Shown one piece after another: positions 1-12,600 of a stretch of DNA of 64,000 nt. The stretch comes from Cheilinus undulatus (taxonomy: Eukaryota > Chordata > Actinopteri > Labriformes > Labridae). The translations under genes were made by a program, and so were the position numbers. Location: assembly GCF_018320785.1 (NCBI RefSeq), contig NC_054886.1, forward strand, positions 10,663,207 through 10,727,206, read 5' to 3'. The notes under the pieces were generated by a model. That model was not told where the DNA came from. It saw only the letters and a list, made by a program, of their open reading frames with translations, and made no database searches. Position 1 is the stretch's first letter. Each line of letters starts with the position of its first letter.

Positions 1-2322
1 AAGGTAGAGGACAGAATGATGATGAAGCTGGGGGCATTGGGACCTTTTTTCCTCCAATTTTTAACAAATTGTAGGCCACAGATAGCAACTTTTCCAAAAG
101 TTGCCTTCAAAGAACAATCAACATAAAGGAAAGATTGGTCATGTGTTTTCTGCTGAAGAGGGGAAATATGCTGACATTTTTTATGACTTCAAGCCACAAG
201 CTGAGAGGCTAGTGGTGCCTCTTTAACTACTTTTCTACCTTATGTTTTCATGATACACTGATACTCTAGGTGATAAATCATGGGGGTACCGGTAATATTG
301 GAATTTTAACTGGGGGCCTAGATTGGCCTGCATGCTAAAGGCTAGAATGGAATATTTTTAAGCTTCTAGGGATGACATAATTTTCAAAAGCAAGGACAGG
401 ATGTTTCATATGCTTCAAAGGGTAATATCATCTTTGAAAGCAAAGGTAAATGTTTTATAAGCGTCAAAGGATGATACCATCTTTCAGAAGCCTGTTCAAG
501 TGTTTTCAGAAAGACATCATCAAAGCCAGAGGATGGAATGTATGTGAAGCTGAGATGTTGTGGTCTTTTCCCTTTATTTATCCTAAAAATAAGCCATAGT
601 TGGCAACCAGCAATGTTTCACTCATGCGGACTGACCTTTGTTGTCAACTTTTGTAAAAGTGGGTGGAACTGGGAGTCATGGGAGTCATTTCAATTCAATT
701 CAATTTTATTTATACAGCACATTTCATGCAAATGCAAACTCAATGTGCTTTACAGAGGATGAAAACAGACACAAAAAAACAGACAAACAGCAACAAAGAT
801 ACATCACTGAGTCAAGAAAAACAAATTTCAGGCAAAATAATTAATGATCTTGGACACACCTTGCACCATGAAGTTCTGGCTCCTGTTTTACAGACGGTTT
901 CTCTTTTTATTTATTTATTTATTTTAATAATTTTTGTTCTTTTAAAGACATAAAATGTCAAAATGGTACCAAATGAAGAGCTGTTTGGGAGCTTAAAGAC
1001 CAGTTCTTATTACTAGCTTAGACAAATAATCCAGGTCTCTTAAAAAAAAAGCCACTATTACCATCACTCTGAGCGAAACCAGACAAACATCTAAAGCCAT
1101 GGCAGTCTTTCATGTGTAAGTACTGGCAAACAACCAATCCAGTTCAAATGAAGACATCCCAGACTACGTCTGTATGCAGTCTGAGCTATCAGATATTAAA
1201 CTGTTTTCACTGAGCCGTGTTCACACAGAGCATTACAGACTATTACCTTGGTGTTTGAATGTCTCAAACGAATAGAAAGTCCTGTTATTGGCTGTATAAG
1301 TGGGAGGTTGGACAGTGTGCATGAGTCTGCTTTTTTTCTGATTCAAATAAATTATCTAATGTTGCATGTGTAGGAATTGTGTATGACGACCGGTGGTTTA
1401 ATAAAGTACCAAAGCTTTAAGAAAAACCTTCCAGTCTTTGGTTGAATGCCATACTAAGGCTCCTATTTACTCTTAAAAAGAGTCTTTCACCAGCTTTTCA
1501 ACTTTCAAGGTCGTAAAGTATCTTTAAATTCCTATTTTTGCCTGTGAGAGGTTTTACGATTTATGTGGCACTTTGACTTAGACTTGTTTGTACTTTCTCC
1601 TCAGCTTTATGAGATATTTTGCCATCCCTTTTTGTGTGTTGATGAATTCACTGATGCTGAACTAAATTTAAAGTTCAGAATTATTTAATACATGACAAAA
1701 TAAAGGGAAAGGGTACACCATGCCAAGTTTTAGTCCAGGACTTAATAATGAATGGTTTCTTTTAGAGCCAATAAGAAAAAGGAAGACAGGGAAAAGCTGT
1801 TTATGATTTATATTTTTGACAGCTATGGGTTTGGCATGAAAATAGGGGAACTAGAATAAATAGATTTATACTCTTTTATATACATACATGAAAAATGAGA
1901 GCAATAAGGGAGGCATATATTAGACAGAAATCTAACTTTTCACCAATCGATAAATGGAGTCCAAATCCTGTACAATATGTGAATGGAATAATGCCAAGTT
2001 AACTCCTTATGGTTTTTCTGAAGCAAATAAATGGAGCAAACAAAAGAGCTTTTCTTATGTGCCGCATTTACTTCAGCCAACAAGTATGATTACTGCCATG
2101 TTGTTTTGCCATGTAGTATATAATTACATACCAGGAATATGCTTCATCCAAGCTTTATATGCTGATTAAAACTTGGGAAGTCAAAATCCTAAAAACAGGA
2201 TTTCCACACATATGTTTTCACTTCTACTGTAGTGAAAAATGTTCACACTTTCTGAGGCTCTTATTATGTCCAAAATCTTTGTAAAGCCTCGCCTTCTCAT
2301 AAAGTTTGTGTTCTTTCTGCAG
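1..2322. other. Probable eml3 intron upstream of first recognised exon
   Basis: No exon recognised. The HELP domain and N-terminal coiled coil expected before the first visible eml3 exon are not here, so this is read as a large intron (inference). Positions about 360-540 hold a degenerate tandem repeat of roughly 50-57 bp (variants of a unit reading GGATGACATCATCTTT with AAAGCAAGGACAGGATG). Positions 690-758 hold a common fish interspersed repeat (TTTTATTTATACAGCAC ... AATGTGCTTTACAGAG); a similar remnant lies at 4081-4147 in intron 3. The remainder is AT-rich without clear structure. Confidence 0.5.
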
Positions 2323-5300
2323 TCTGACGCTCCATCCAGACAAAGTACGAGTGGCGTCAGGTCAGACAGCGGGCGTGGACAAAGACGGCAAGGTGACAAA
2401 CTTTGGAGCCTCTCTATATTACAAAACTTTTGCTCTGACTCTGCCTTGAGATATCTTTATTGTCACAGCACAAGAACAATGAAATGACCCTGAAGCAAAC
2501 TTTCAGAGGCCTTAGATTCCTATATAGATAGAATATAAGAGATACAATATTTAAGCTATTTACAAATATACACAGCTATATAATATGTTGAATATACAAC
2601 TCTAATTCCATAAAAGTTGGGTTTCTCTGTAAAATGTAAATAAAAACAGAAGTCAGTGATTGTTAAATCTAAAAAAAAAACATATTTTATTCACAGTAAA
2701 TCATAAACAACATATAAGATGTTGAAACTGAGACATTTTACAATTTCATGAAAATTATTAGCTCTTTTTGAATTTGATGGCAGCAACACATCTCAACAAA
2801 GTAGGGACAGGGCAAGAAAAAAGGATTGGAAATGTAAGTGGTACTCTTGGGATAAATTGTTCCCCCAAACTAAGAAAATTTATGGTTACCATCACAGAAA
2901 TCTTAGGGCACATTTTCTTTAATCCTAAAGCATAGCTGAACATACACAGAATACGTTTTCCTGTCTTAAATTCACTAAAAATGAGGAATATCAAAGCATC
3001 CCTTTCATCCTGTTATATTTCTGCGTCTGGCCCTAGGAGGAAATGTTTGGACACTCCTGCTCTAGATAAGCAATAACTGCATTTATAACTGACTCTACAC
3101 ATATGTGTTTCAGCCTCTGCAGCCGTGTGTTCATATCTGGGACTCGACCACGCTCGCCACCCTGCAGCAGATCGGTTTAGGAACCTTCCAGAGAGGAGTC
3201 GGATCAGTGGCTTTTTCATTCGCTGTGAGTTAACTTTAATTCATCACTAATATAAAGTGGATATTGATGAATAAGTAAGCATGAATTTATCAGAAGAAGC
3301 AGCATGTCTGTCTCTGGTAAATTCAGTTATACATTATTCTAACTCTGCCAAAGATAGAGACATTTTAATACAGTCAGCTGGAAATTAAACAGAAACATGA
3401 CATTTGGAGCATCATTCTTTTAAATCATGTGTAATGATCATTATATTGAGTTGCTGATGTTATTATATTCATTGGTGTTGTTTATAGGATGGTGGAGCAT
3501 CTCTGTGTGTGATCGATGACTCCAATGAGCACATGCTGTCTGTCTGGGACTGCACCAAAGGAACTAAGCTTGTAGAGGTCAAGGTAAACAAGTCTTAAAT
3601 AATCCTGACAGTCTTGTTAACAAAGAAGAAAATACAACCCAAAATACAGCTGCTTCTTCTCACCGGCTTCATCCATGGCAGAAATCCTGTTAACATTCCT
3701 GTTTTTGTGAATTACTGAGTTCTGTAGCATCCATCAAAAGTTTCAGATCAAAAGTAAGTTACTCACAAAGATAAGAGGCACTGCTAAAATTCATCAGTAA
3801 ACCACAAAATCATCTGCCTGTAAACAAAACTGTGTTTTAAAAGTATATGGATCATAAACAAGAAAGGACCTAAAACTTTGGGGGCCTCTTACGGCCAATT
3901 TACGTTCTCCATCTTTGGATGTTATCTTTGGTACATTGAAGTCACACAGGGAGTGCTGTGAAGTGTGGTGACTCTTCCTAGTTGATTCTGGGGTGAGGCA
4001 GAGGTGTGTCTTAGCTCCTACACTCTTCAATACCTGTATGGACTAGATAATGGGGGCGGGTAACAGGGGCAGAGAATTAATAATAATAATAATAACACAT
4101 TTTATTTATAAGCGCCTTTCTGAAAACTCAAGGTCACTTTACAGATAAAAATTGAATTGTGGGGTACCATTTGTTCATATTTCTTTACGTTCTCTGGGAA
4201 AAAAACAAGAACATGATTTTATAAAATATGTGCAAAAACAGCATGGCAGAGCTGTGGAGGTCTCAGTATGAAAGGTTAATCAGTGTGAGAGAGAAGCCAG
4301 TGAAATATGGCTGCCGTGTTCCTGTTTTTACCCCTAAAAGTCTCTGAGAGCTGTTTCTGCTCTGCTGCCATAGGAACAGAGTAAATATTACATACACTGA
4401 ACATGTGTGGGAGCACACGGTACGAACATGCATGTCATCATGTCAGGAGTTTAATGTTCCTCTGCAGATCTGTGTGTTTCTCTAACATGCAGCATTCATT
4501 TTTTGGACCAGTTTCAGTTTTGCACGGGTCGACGTCAGCGCACACAAATCCAACAGGAACAAGATAATTACCCTCAAAACCCCTCCTCCATGTGGAGTTT
4601 ATAGCTCTGTGGTGAAAAGAGCTTTTTATACTGAACGCTGCTCTCTCTGCTCTGGACCTACTGAAAACATTAGGAAGAAAATATTTCACAGTGGTCTAGG
4701 CAGGGCTCTTTGGAACGTCATGGAATTTCACCATCTGATTCTCCAGGACTGGAAAAGTTCATAAATTACAAACCCAATTCCAAAAAAGTAGGTGCGCTGT
4801 GTAAAATGTTAATAAAACCAGAAGTCAATGATTGTCAATTCTCATAAACCCATGTTTTATTCACCATAGAAAACAAACAACACATCACGAGTCAAAACTG
4901 AGACATTGCTCATTTTGAATTTGATGGCAGCAGCATGTAAAAAAGTAAGTTGTACTACTGAAAAATAGCGAGAGGAGTGTTTTTTTTTTTACACAAATAA
5001 GGTTCATTGTCAACAGTTCAGTAACATGACTGGGTATAAAAGGAACATTTTAGAGAGGCAGTCTCTCAGAAGTTAGGATGGACAGAGAAACACCAAAAAC
5101 GCTGCGTATTAAAAACCATTGTTTTAGATATTAATTATTTTTTCTGTTTAATTTGATTCTAGTTTTAAACTAATAATTGGTAAATAAATTTTCAGAATAA
5201 TTAAAGTATTTTTTCCTTAACTTAAATTTAATTTTAAATTTTATTCTATTTTTTTATTTCTTTGTATTTCAAGTGTTATATTACATTTTTTTCTTTCACT

Positions 5301-8300
5301 TTGGTTTTGAGCTTTACCTTTGATTTTTCTATCTGTCATATTATCTTGTTTTATCTTTTTTATTTTATTGTTCTTTTCCTGTTGTCCTGTAATTTTAGAT
5401 TTAGCTTTATTTATCTGTTTATTTATTTATACACGTATATATATTTTTTTAATATATTTTTATGTTTACTTCAATTTCAGCTTTAAAAATTATTCATTTA
5501 TTTATTTTGTATGTATATTATTATTCTTTTATTCTCTGTAGTTTTTCACTTTTTTTCTTTTTCTGTTTTTACTTTTTATATGTTTGTTACAGACAAACAC
5601 AAAGAAACACTGACGTCTTCTTTTGGCCAAAGCTTATTTATATTTATATTTTTCTTTGGAAAAATAGAAATTGTCCTGTAGTCAGATTAATCAAAGTTTG
5701 ATTTTTTTTATTTTTATTTTTTATTTTTGGAAACCACAGACTGCTGCTTTCAACAAATAAAACAAAAATTGACAGACTTGAGACTGACAGACATAAGTTG
5801 GTTACTTACATACTGATGCTGCTCTAACTAGCATGTTTGTGTATGTTTTTTGTTTGTTTCAGAGCACCAACGAGGCGGTGTTTGCAGTAGAGTTTAACCC
5901 CAGTGACAGCTCCAACATCATCACCTGTGGGAAATCCCACGTTTACTTCTGGACGCTCAACAACGGACAATTCACCAAGAAACAAGGAATATTTGGAGTA
6001 AGGAGTTTGCTTTAAGTCACTGTATTCAGACAGGATCATTTTTAAGCAGTTTTCTGCATCGATAGTTCAACTTCACTGACATTATTCTTCATGTTGAAGT
6101 CAAAGTTATTCAGTTGATAAAAAACTATTTAAGACACAAAATCTAGAAAGTAGGAGTAAACAGACAAGGAGAACCAAGGTTAAATTTAAATATTTGGCTC
6201 AAGAGTTTACAGTTTGGATTTATGTGGGCTGTTTTTATCTGTCCTGTGTTTATAAAAGAAAATATCTAGCATATCAGGCATGAAATTGTCCCTCTTAAAC
6301 CGAATTGATTTTAATTTTTTCAGAAATACAAGAAGCCAAAGTTCATCCAGTGTTTTGTGTTCAGCCTGACCGGAGATGTTCTGACAGGAGACTCTGAGGG
6401 AAACATTCTGACATGGGGAAAATCTGCCGCTGACATTAAAACACTTGGGAAAGGAGCAAAAGGTTCAAAACTTTATCTTGATTTACTTTAAACTTTCATT
6501 TTAGCCCCTCCGCCATTAATGTATATATTTTTTCTAATTTTATTTATTATTAAATAGTTATAATTTTTATATTTTCATACTTTGATTTATTAATATTAAT
6601 TTAATTGTTTTTAATTTTTATTTTCGATTATAATTTGATTTATTTTGTTTAACGATTTTCTTTTCTTTAAATTTTTTTGAGTTTTGTTTCTATTTTCATT
6701 TAATTTTACTTGTATTTATTCATTCATTTACTTAAAAAAATCAATTTTAATATTTAATAATGTATTATTTTTACTTTAATCTTAGTTTGCCCATATTTAT
6801 TTATTTATGTACTACTTTTTTAAAATTTTGTTTTGTTCAGTTTTTATTACTTTACTTTTAGTTTCAACCTTACCTATTATTTATTTATTCATGTGTCTCT
6901 TTTTATTTATAGCATTAATTTATTTTAGCTACTGTTCTATTACTTTTCATATTTGTTTGTTTGTTGTTATTTTTTTATTTCTGTTTCTTTTTTTTTTACT
7001 TTTATTCATTTAAGTTATCTATTGATGAATTGGAAATTAATAAATTTTGTAGTCTTTAATTTATTTTCATTTTGCCTTCATTTTGTTTTCATAAAATCAC
7101 ATATGGATAAATATCAACCTCAGAAGAGAAAACTGGGCTCAAACATTTAATCTATTGAAATTAAACAGATCATTGACATGTTATTCCTCAGATATGGAAA
7201 ATGCTCTGTCTGATTTGTCTCTTTAAATTCTTATAAATCTATTTTTCTCCCTCAGGGACGTTTCAAATCGAACATGTCTCTAACATTTATTTCTGAAATG
7301 CAGAAATCTTTCAGTCTGAATATTTCTCCTTAAATTCTTATAAATCTCCTTTTTTTCTTCTTAGAGAAGATTCAGATCAAATATTTTGGTTTGAATGTTT
7401 CTCCTTAATTTCCTATAAATCTGTTGTTTTTCCTCTCCCTCAGAGACGTTTCAGATCATGCGTCAGACGCGCGCTCATGAAGGCAGCGTTTTTACGCTCT
7501 GTAACCTGCAGGGCGGTGCTCTGCTCAGCGGAGGAGGAAAAGACAGAAAGATCATCCGCTGGAGCGCTGACCTGGCCCCTGAGAGAGAGTGTGAGGTGAA
7601 CCCAGTTTCTGTGTGAGGATGTTTATATGTACCAGTATTAGAATAAAATGTAATGATTGATTATTGATCAGATTCCAGAGAAGTACGGCGCGGTCCGTAC
7701 CATCGCAGACATCGACGGGGAGGAGCTGTTAGTTGGGACAACCAGGAATGCTGTCCTCAGAGGAACCTTCTCAGACGGGTTTGTGGCCATCGTACAGGTG
7801 TGTGAATAATGATTAATTATTTTCATTCATATCTGGACCTGGACTGGCCTAAAGACTCTGGATTTAAACTTCCAGAGGGAACAGTAGCTTTTAACTTAAA
7901 TGAACACTGAAATCTGTCTCTCATGTATGTTTGTGACTCAGGGTCACGTGGATGAGATGTGGGGTCTAGCCGCTCATCCGTCTCAGAACATTTTCCTCAC
8001 CTGTGGTCACGACCGACAGGTGTGTCTGTGGAACACTGAGGAGCACAAACTGGACTGGAGCATCAGTCTGGAGGTAAAGCAGCTGCTTTGTTGTTGCTGT
8101 GGGATCAAGCAGGTTTTAATGTTGTTTTCTGTTTCAAATCAAAGTTTAAAATTATGTTTTTATAACAACATTAACTGATGTAAATCAAAAACTCCTCCTG
8201 TGTTTCTCCATCAGGAGTATGGTCTGTGTGCTGGTTTCTGTCCCAACGGTTCGGTGGTTTCAGTCGGACTGAACACGGGAAGGTAAAACACAAAGTCACA

Positions 8301-11300
8301 GCCTAGATATGCTTTATTAATCCATTAGAATTAAATATTATCAGGGTAGATTTATGAATTTTAATGGAGTGGTTAATATTTATACTGTGCTGCTAGCTGC
8401 TCATGTGGAAAATCAAGGTTAAAGGATGAGGACCACTGTTAGATTAGATCTGACAATTGGAGCGTTTGCTAAGGATCAGTCACTTAAAAGTGAAAAAGCC
8501 TCTCATGTATACCTCTCTCTATCCTGTGTGGTCTCTCCCAGGTGGTTGGTTTTAGACCTCAAGACCAGAGAGGTGGTCTCTGAGTCCACAGACGGGAACG
8601 AGCAGCTGTCTGTCATGAGATACTCGCCTGGTAAGAGGATCTACTCTGAATATTAATGATGCTCATGCTGCAGCAGAAATAATAACTAAATCTAAAGTCA
8701 GAGGACATTCAGGGTCTGCAGATATCCACTTTATAAAGCCGTGACATTCTGTCATTGTTTCAGATGGTAGTTTTCTGGCCGTGGGCTCTCATGATAACTT
8801 CATCTACATCTACACTGTGACAGAGAGCGGACGGAAGTACACTCGCTATGGGAAATGTAACGTGAGTTCAACACCACAGACACACCTACACCTGTGCTTA
8901 TCCAGCTGTAATGATAAATCAGCTTTAAAGATAATTACTGAGGGGTTTTAGTAAGGACATTCAGAATCATCACCAGCTTTAAAATGTTAGATATATTATG
9001 AAATTTATACAAATAATTGCTTAAGTTTTCCTTTAAACCACATTTTAAATGATCCTCTCTTAATCAAGGGAACTGTATGTAATTACATTGATTTTTTTTT
9101 GTTTGGGTGTTGTATGAAATTTTGGTTAAATTTATCTGGATTTGCATGGATTTTTGTATGGACTTGTTTGTGTTTTTGTGAGTACATGTTTTGTGGATAA
9201 TGCATGGGTTCTTTGAATCTTGTGAGGGCTATGTTTGTTTTTTTCCCAAAGATTGTTTATGGATTTTTGTGGATTTTGTGTGAATTTTGCTTGGTTTTTT
9301 TGTAGATTTTGCATGGATTTTACATGTTTCTGTCATAAATTTTGTGTGAATTTTGCTTGTTTTTACATGGATTTTTTTCCCTTTTTTCAGGGGACTTGGC
9401 ATGGACTTTCCATGTTTTGTTTCCATAAATTTTATGCTTTTTTTGGTGTGGAGATTTGCCTGCTTTTCTTGGTAGATTTGTGTAGATTTTCCATGGATTT
9501 TGCATGTTTTTTTTCATGGATTTTGTGTGAATTTTGCTTGTTTTTTTCTTTGATATTTGTCTGGATTTTTTCCACTTTTTTCCATGGATTTTGCATGGGT
9601 TTTTTTCATTGATTTTGTGTGGCTTTTCAATGACTTTTCCATGGATTTTGCATACTGTTTTACATAGATTTTGTTAGAGTTTTGATTGTTTTTCAATGGA
9701 CTTTTGGTTATTTCATGCATTTGGTGTGTTTTTTCCATTTTTTTCTGGATATATTTTTCCCCCATGGATTTGGTGTGGATATTTGCCTGTTTTCTCAGTA
9801 GATTTATGTGGATGTTTCAGGTATTTCTCATGTATTGCATTGATTTTGTATCGATTTTATTTAGTTATTATTAGTGATGGAGTTTATTAGGATTCTGCAC
9901 TTTTTTGTGGATTCTGCATGGCTTTTGTGGTGCTTTTTCAGGGATTTTTCATGTATTGCATTGATTTTGTTTTAATTTTATTTAGATATTATGAGTGGAT
10001 TTTTTATGCAGTTTTTTGTGGATTCTGCATGGCTTTTTGTGGTGATTTTTCATGGACTTTGTGTTGATTCTGTATGGATTCAGTGTGTGGATTTTGCTAG
10101 ATGTTTGCCTTTTGTAACATCTTAAATAAAATTTCTTCTTAGTCAATAAATGGTTGATTTTACTCTGCAGATGACATTTGATAGTTAAAGTAATTATAAT
10201 ACAGCAAAAATAACTTGAATTTAGGCTACCATTATCTCCATCCTCTATCTGTGTCTCTTCATCTCATCCATTCAGGGTCACTCCAGCTTCATCACTCATC
10301 TGGATTGGTCCAAAGATGGAAAGTACATCATGTCTAATTCAGGAGACTATGAGATCCTCTACTGTAGGTAGACTCTGAATCCTCAGAAACCTGTTATAAT
10401 GAGTTGAAACATTAATAATAAAGTGTGTGTGTTATTAGGGGACATCGCTGGAGGCTGTAAACTGCTGAGGAATCGCTTTGAGAGCAAAGACAGAGAGTGG
10501 GCGTCATATACTTGTGTCCTCGGCTTCCACGTCATGGGTACCACATCAGATATTCCTCTTTTCTACATTATTTTAAGTCAGATCTTAGTGTGTGAGCATG
10601 CTGTTATTGTTGTGTTTCAGGTGTGTGGCTGGAGGGCTCAGATGGCACAGACATCAACGCTCTGTGTCGCTCTCACAGTGAGACGATGGTCGCTGTGGCC
10701 GATGATTTCTGTAAAGTTCATCTCTTCCAGTATCCCTGTCCTAAACCCAAGGTACCGCCTCTGCTCATCACTCACTTTAACTAAGTCCATCTTTCTTTAT
10801 ATTTACATGACATACTGCAGCTTTCACTCCTGTTGACTTTGGCTTCTTCTTCATACCGAGCAAATACTCCCCTCTAACTGTTTCCTCCACATAAAGAGGA
10901 AGAACCTGTTCTAGACCGCCATGGTTCAACCTTTGCCTCATTCCTTCAAGCTTTGTGAGAAATAAAGTTTGGCACTGTCTGGAAAGAGGCATGAAGGTTT
11001 ATTAACATAACTTTTCTCTGTAATCTCTCTGACATTCATTTGTTTTGGAAAGATGTCAAGAAAACAACCATTTAAAAGCTTTAAAAAATACATTTATGTG
11101 GCATATTTTAGTTTTGGGGGAGTTAAAAAGGACAGAAAGTTGTGGAATTACTGCAAGAGATCCTGCTAGAGATCCCTGTTAATAAATCCCTGTTAATGTA
11201 TTTTATAACCAGGTAATTTCACATCATAAATATATAGAAATCTTGACAGTTTTGTGCAAAATTTCTGTCAAGGACAGATATGGTTTTTGGTATTTTTGTA

Positions 11301-11569
11301 TTTCATTTCTGCATCAGCAGATGTAAGTGTAAAATCTGTGTCATGCTTCCTTTCCTCTCCAGGCTCCGAGCCATAAGTACGAGGGCCATGGCAGCCACGT
11401 CACCAATGTCTGCTTCACCCACAGCGACTCCCACCTCCTCTCCATGGGGGGGAAGGACACCTGCATCCTCCAGTGGAGGGTGATGGGAGCAGGCATGGCC
11501 GACAGCAGGGATAGACTCACTTCACCTTCGTCCACGTCCACCAGCTCTCCAGAACCGGCTAACGGATAA
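2323..11569 (+). CDS. eml3: EMAP-like protein 3, C-terminal WD-repeat part (5' truncated by window)
   Basis: EML proteins bind microtubules through a HELP-WD propeller (TAPE) domain. Fifteen coding exons splice in one frame: 2323-2392, 3114-3224, 3488-3583, 5863-5997, 6324-6462, 7444-7595, 7672-7797, 7942-8073, 8215-8282, 8542-8630, 8764-8861, 10276-10363, 10439-10537, 10621-10751, 11363-11569 (stop TAA). They give about 580 codons, against roughly 900 aa for human EML3, so the N-terminal third lies upstream. Family signatures seen: LHPDKVRVASGQTAGVDKDG, CVIDDSNEHMLSVWD, GGGKDRKIIRW, DGNEQLSVMRYSPDG, NSGDYEILYWD, VADDFCKVHLFQYPC, GGKDTCILQWRVMGAG, then a short Ser/Pro tail. EML3 rather than EML1/2/4 is inferred from the short tail, phrases such as GLNTGRWLVLD, and the adjacent mta2, as in human 11q12.3. 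Phases agree at every junction. The donor after exon 6324-6462 is weak (GTTCAA). Confidence 0.9.
2590..2845. mobile_element. Dispersed repeat family R1, copy 1
   Basis: Resembles 4765-5090 in the same orientation. Shared landmarks in order: AATTCCA..AAAGT, GTAAAATGT.AATAAAA.CAGAAGTCA, TTTTATTCAC, AAACTGAGACATT, TTTTGAATTTGATGGCAGCA. This block is common in fish genomes and is probably a DNA transposon relic, but I cannot name the family. It lies in eml3 intron 1. Confidence 0.6.
4765..5090. mobile_element. Dispersed repeat family R1, copy 2
   Basis: Second copy of the repeat at 2590-2845, in eml3 intron 3. It runs further at its right side (GTAACATGACTGGGTATAAAAG, then GAGAGGCAGTCTCTCAGAAG), where copy 1 has diverged or was lost. 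No open reading frame; terminal repeats not clear. Confidence 0.6.
5100..5760. repeat. AT-rich low-complexity tract, eml3 intron 3
   Basis: T-rich on the + strand with many TTTATTTAT-like runs. The short open frames here encode only Phe/Ile/Leu/Tyr-rich strings and reflect base composition, not genes. It ends just before the acceptor of exon 5863-5997. Confidence 0.7.
6490..7150. repeat. AT-rich low-complexity tract, eml3 intron 5
   Basis: Same character as 5100-5760: runs of TTTATTTATT and TTAATTTTTATTTT with no coding or terminal-repeat structure. Open frames of 60-70 codons are compositional. Confidence 0.7.
7225..7462 (+). repeat. Triplicated 3' splice-site region, eml3 intron 5/exon 6
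   Basis: Three imperfect copies of a segment reading TTATAAATCT-pyrimidine tract-CAG/TAG-(G/A)GA(C/G)(G/A)TTCA(A/G)ATC: AG-exon-like starts at about 7255, 7365 and 7444. The third is the acceptor used by the reading frame (AG|AGACGTTTCAGATCATG). The first two carry a plausible polypyrimidine tract and AG but are followed by diverged sequence, so they look like decoy or fossil acceptors made by local duplication. Confidence 0.65.
9080..10110. repeat. T-rich minisatellite-like tract, eml3 intron 11
   Basis: About 1 kb made of variants of TTTTGCATGGATTTTG, TTTTGTGTGAATTTTGC and TTTTCCATGGATTTT with irregular 12-20 bp spacing. The absence of stops in some frames gives apparent proteins on both strands (up to 125 codons on +; Lys/His/Ser/Thr-rich on -). 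These are repeat translations. Confidence 0.8.
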
Positions 11570-12600
11570 AGACCGATCCTGGTTCCTGTCGGTGATGGAG
11601 GGGGGCGTGTTTAGTCGTGTTTACAGAGCGTGAGAGGATGAAATCATCCTCTGAGCTACAGCGCCGCGTCAGTTTGATACACAACATTGCCAGGAATCTT
11701 CTTTACATGACGCTGTGACCGTGGAGTTAAACTGGACGCTGTGAGTCTTCGTGGTTAGGAGGCGAGGACGATCAGAAGAAGTCGTGGTGGAGAACGCGAC
11801 CAGACTTCTGTAGAGACTTTAACTAGAACATCTCTGTTTCTATCAAACTTACCAAAGAGACGCTTCATGGTGCTTCTTATCGAGCCTTTAAAGATGTTAT
11901 TCTAACATTTTTACTTGTTTTTAATGTCTGAGAGGATAATTCTTATGTTTTTAGACCTGGGCTGTGTTTTTAAGAAGATGGTTTCCTTTATAGAGTCACA
12001 CTGGGACTGGGATCTTTTCATCTGGACTGATTGGTTCTGTAGACACATAGATCAAAAATTCAAAATTAAATATTTAATATGACCTTTGGTCCATTTTGTG
12101 TTCTTAACAAGTGATAGGGAAGTTTTCCTTAAGAGAGCACAAGGGTTTAATGTTCTTTAACCAGCGGGCCCCATGGACAAAATTGTCCCATCACAGAATA
12201 TGGTAGCCCCTACTCGACTTCTGCCTCAATTGGCTTGGATTTTGCTCTCCATCTATCCTAGCATTTCCAGAACTGTTATACCACTGAGTCAGTGATCCCC
12301 CAACGTAGAGCCCAGGTTTTAAAACACGTGTATTATTCTTTCAGCTGCTTGGTGCTTTTTGACAGCAGCTTCTGCTCCTGCTGTCTAAATGCACTTCCTC
12401 CTCTCTGCCATGTCAGCTGATAGTGGAGCTGTTTTAATATTAATGTTTGCATTAAACAGACTGTGACAGATCATCTCTTTACATCTCTACATCATTAACG
12501 TTCTCACTTCAGTATCTAACAGTGATTATTTTAGTACTGTTTGTATATTTAAGAGAATAATGGGATGTTATAATAAAGAACTGAAGACTGTATGGTGTAA
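11570..12600 (+). other. eml3: eml3 3' UTR
   Basis: Runs from the TAA at 11567-11569 to the cleavage region after the AATAAA at 12572. No open frame or structured RNA recognised. The extent is inferred from the first good poly(A) signal followed by GT-rich sequence. Confidence 0.65.
12572..12577 (+). terminator. eml3: eml3 polyadenylation signal
   Basis: AATAAA about 1 kb past the eml3 stop, with GT-rich sequence (TGTGGGTGATGTT) about 25 bp beyond, the usual layout for a cleavage site. Confidence 0.7.

Noticed and set aside
9132-9890. Lys/His-rich - strand frames and Phe-rich + strand frames (up to 125 codons)
   Set aside because: Produced by the T-rich minisatellite in eml3 intron 11.
10777-10992. 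71-codon - strand frame in eml3 intron 14
   Set aside because: No similarity to anything I recognise, no splice or promoter context.
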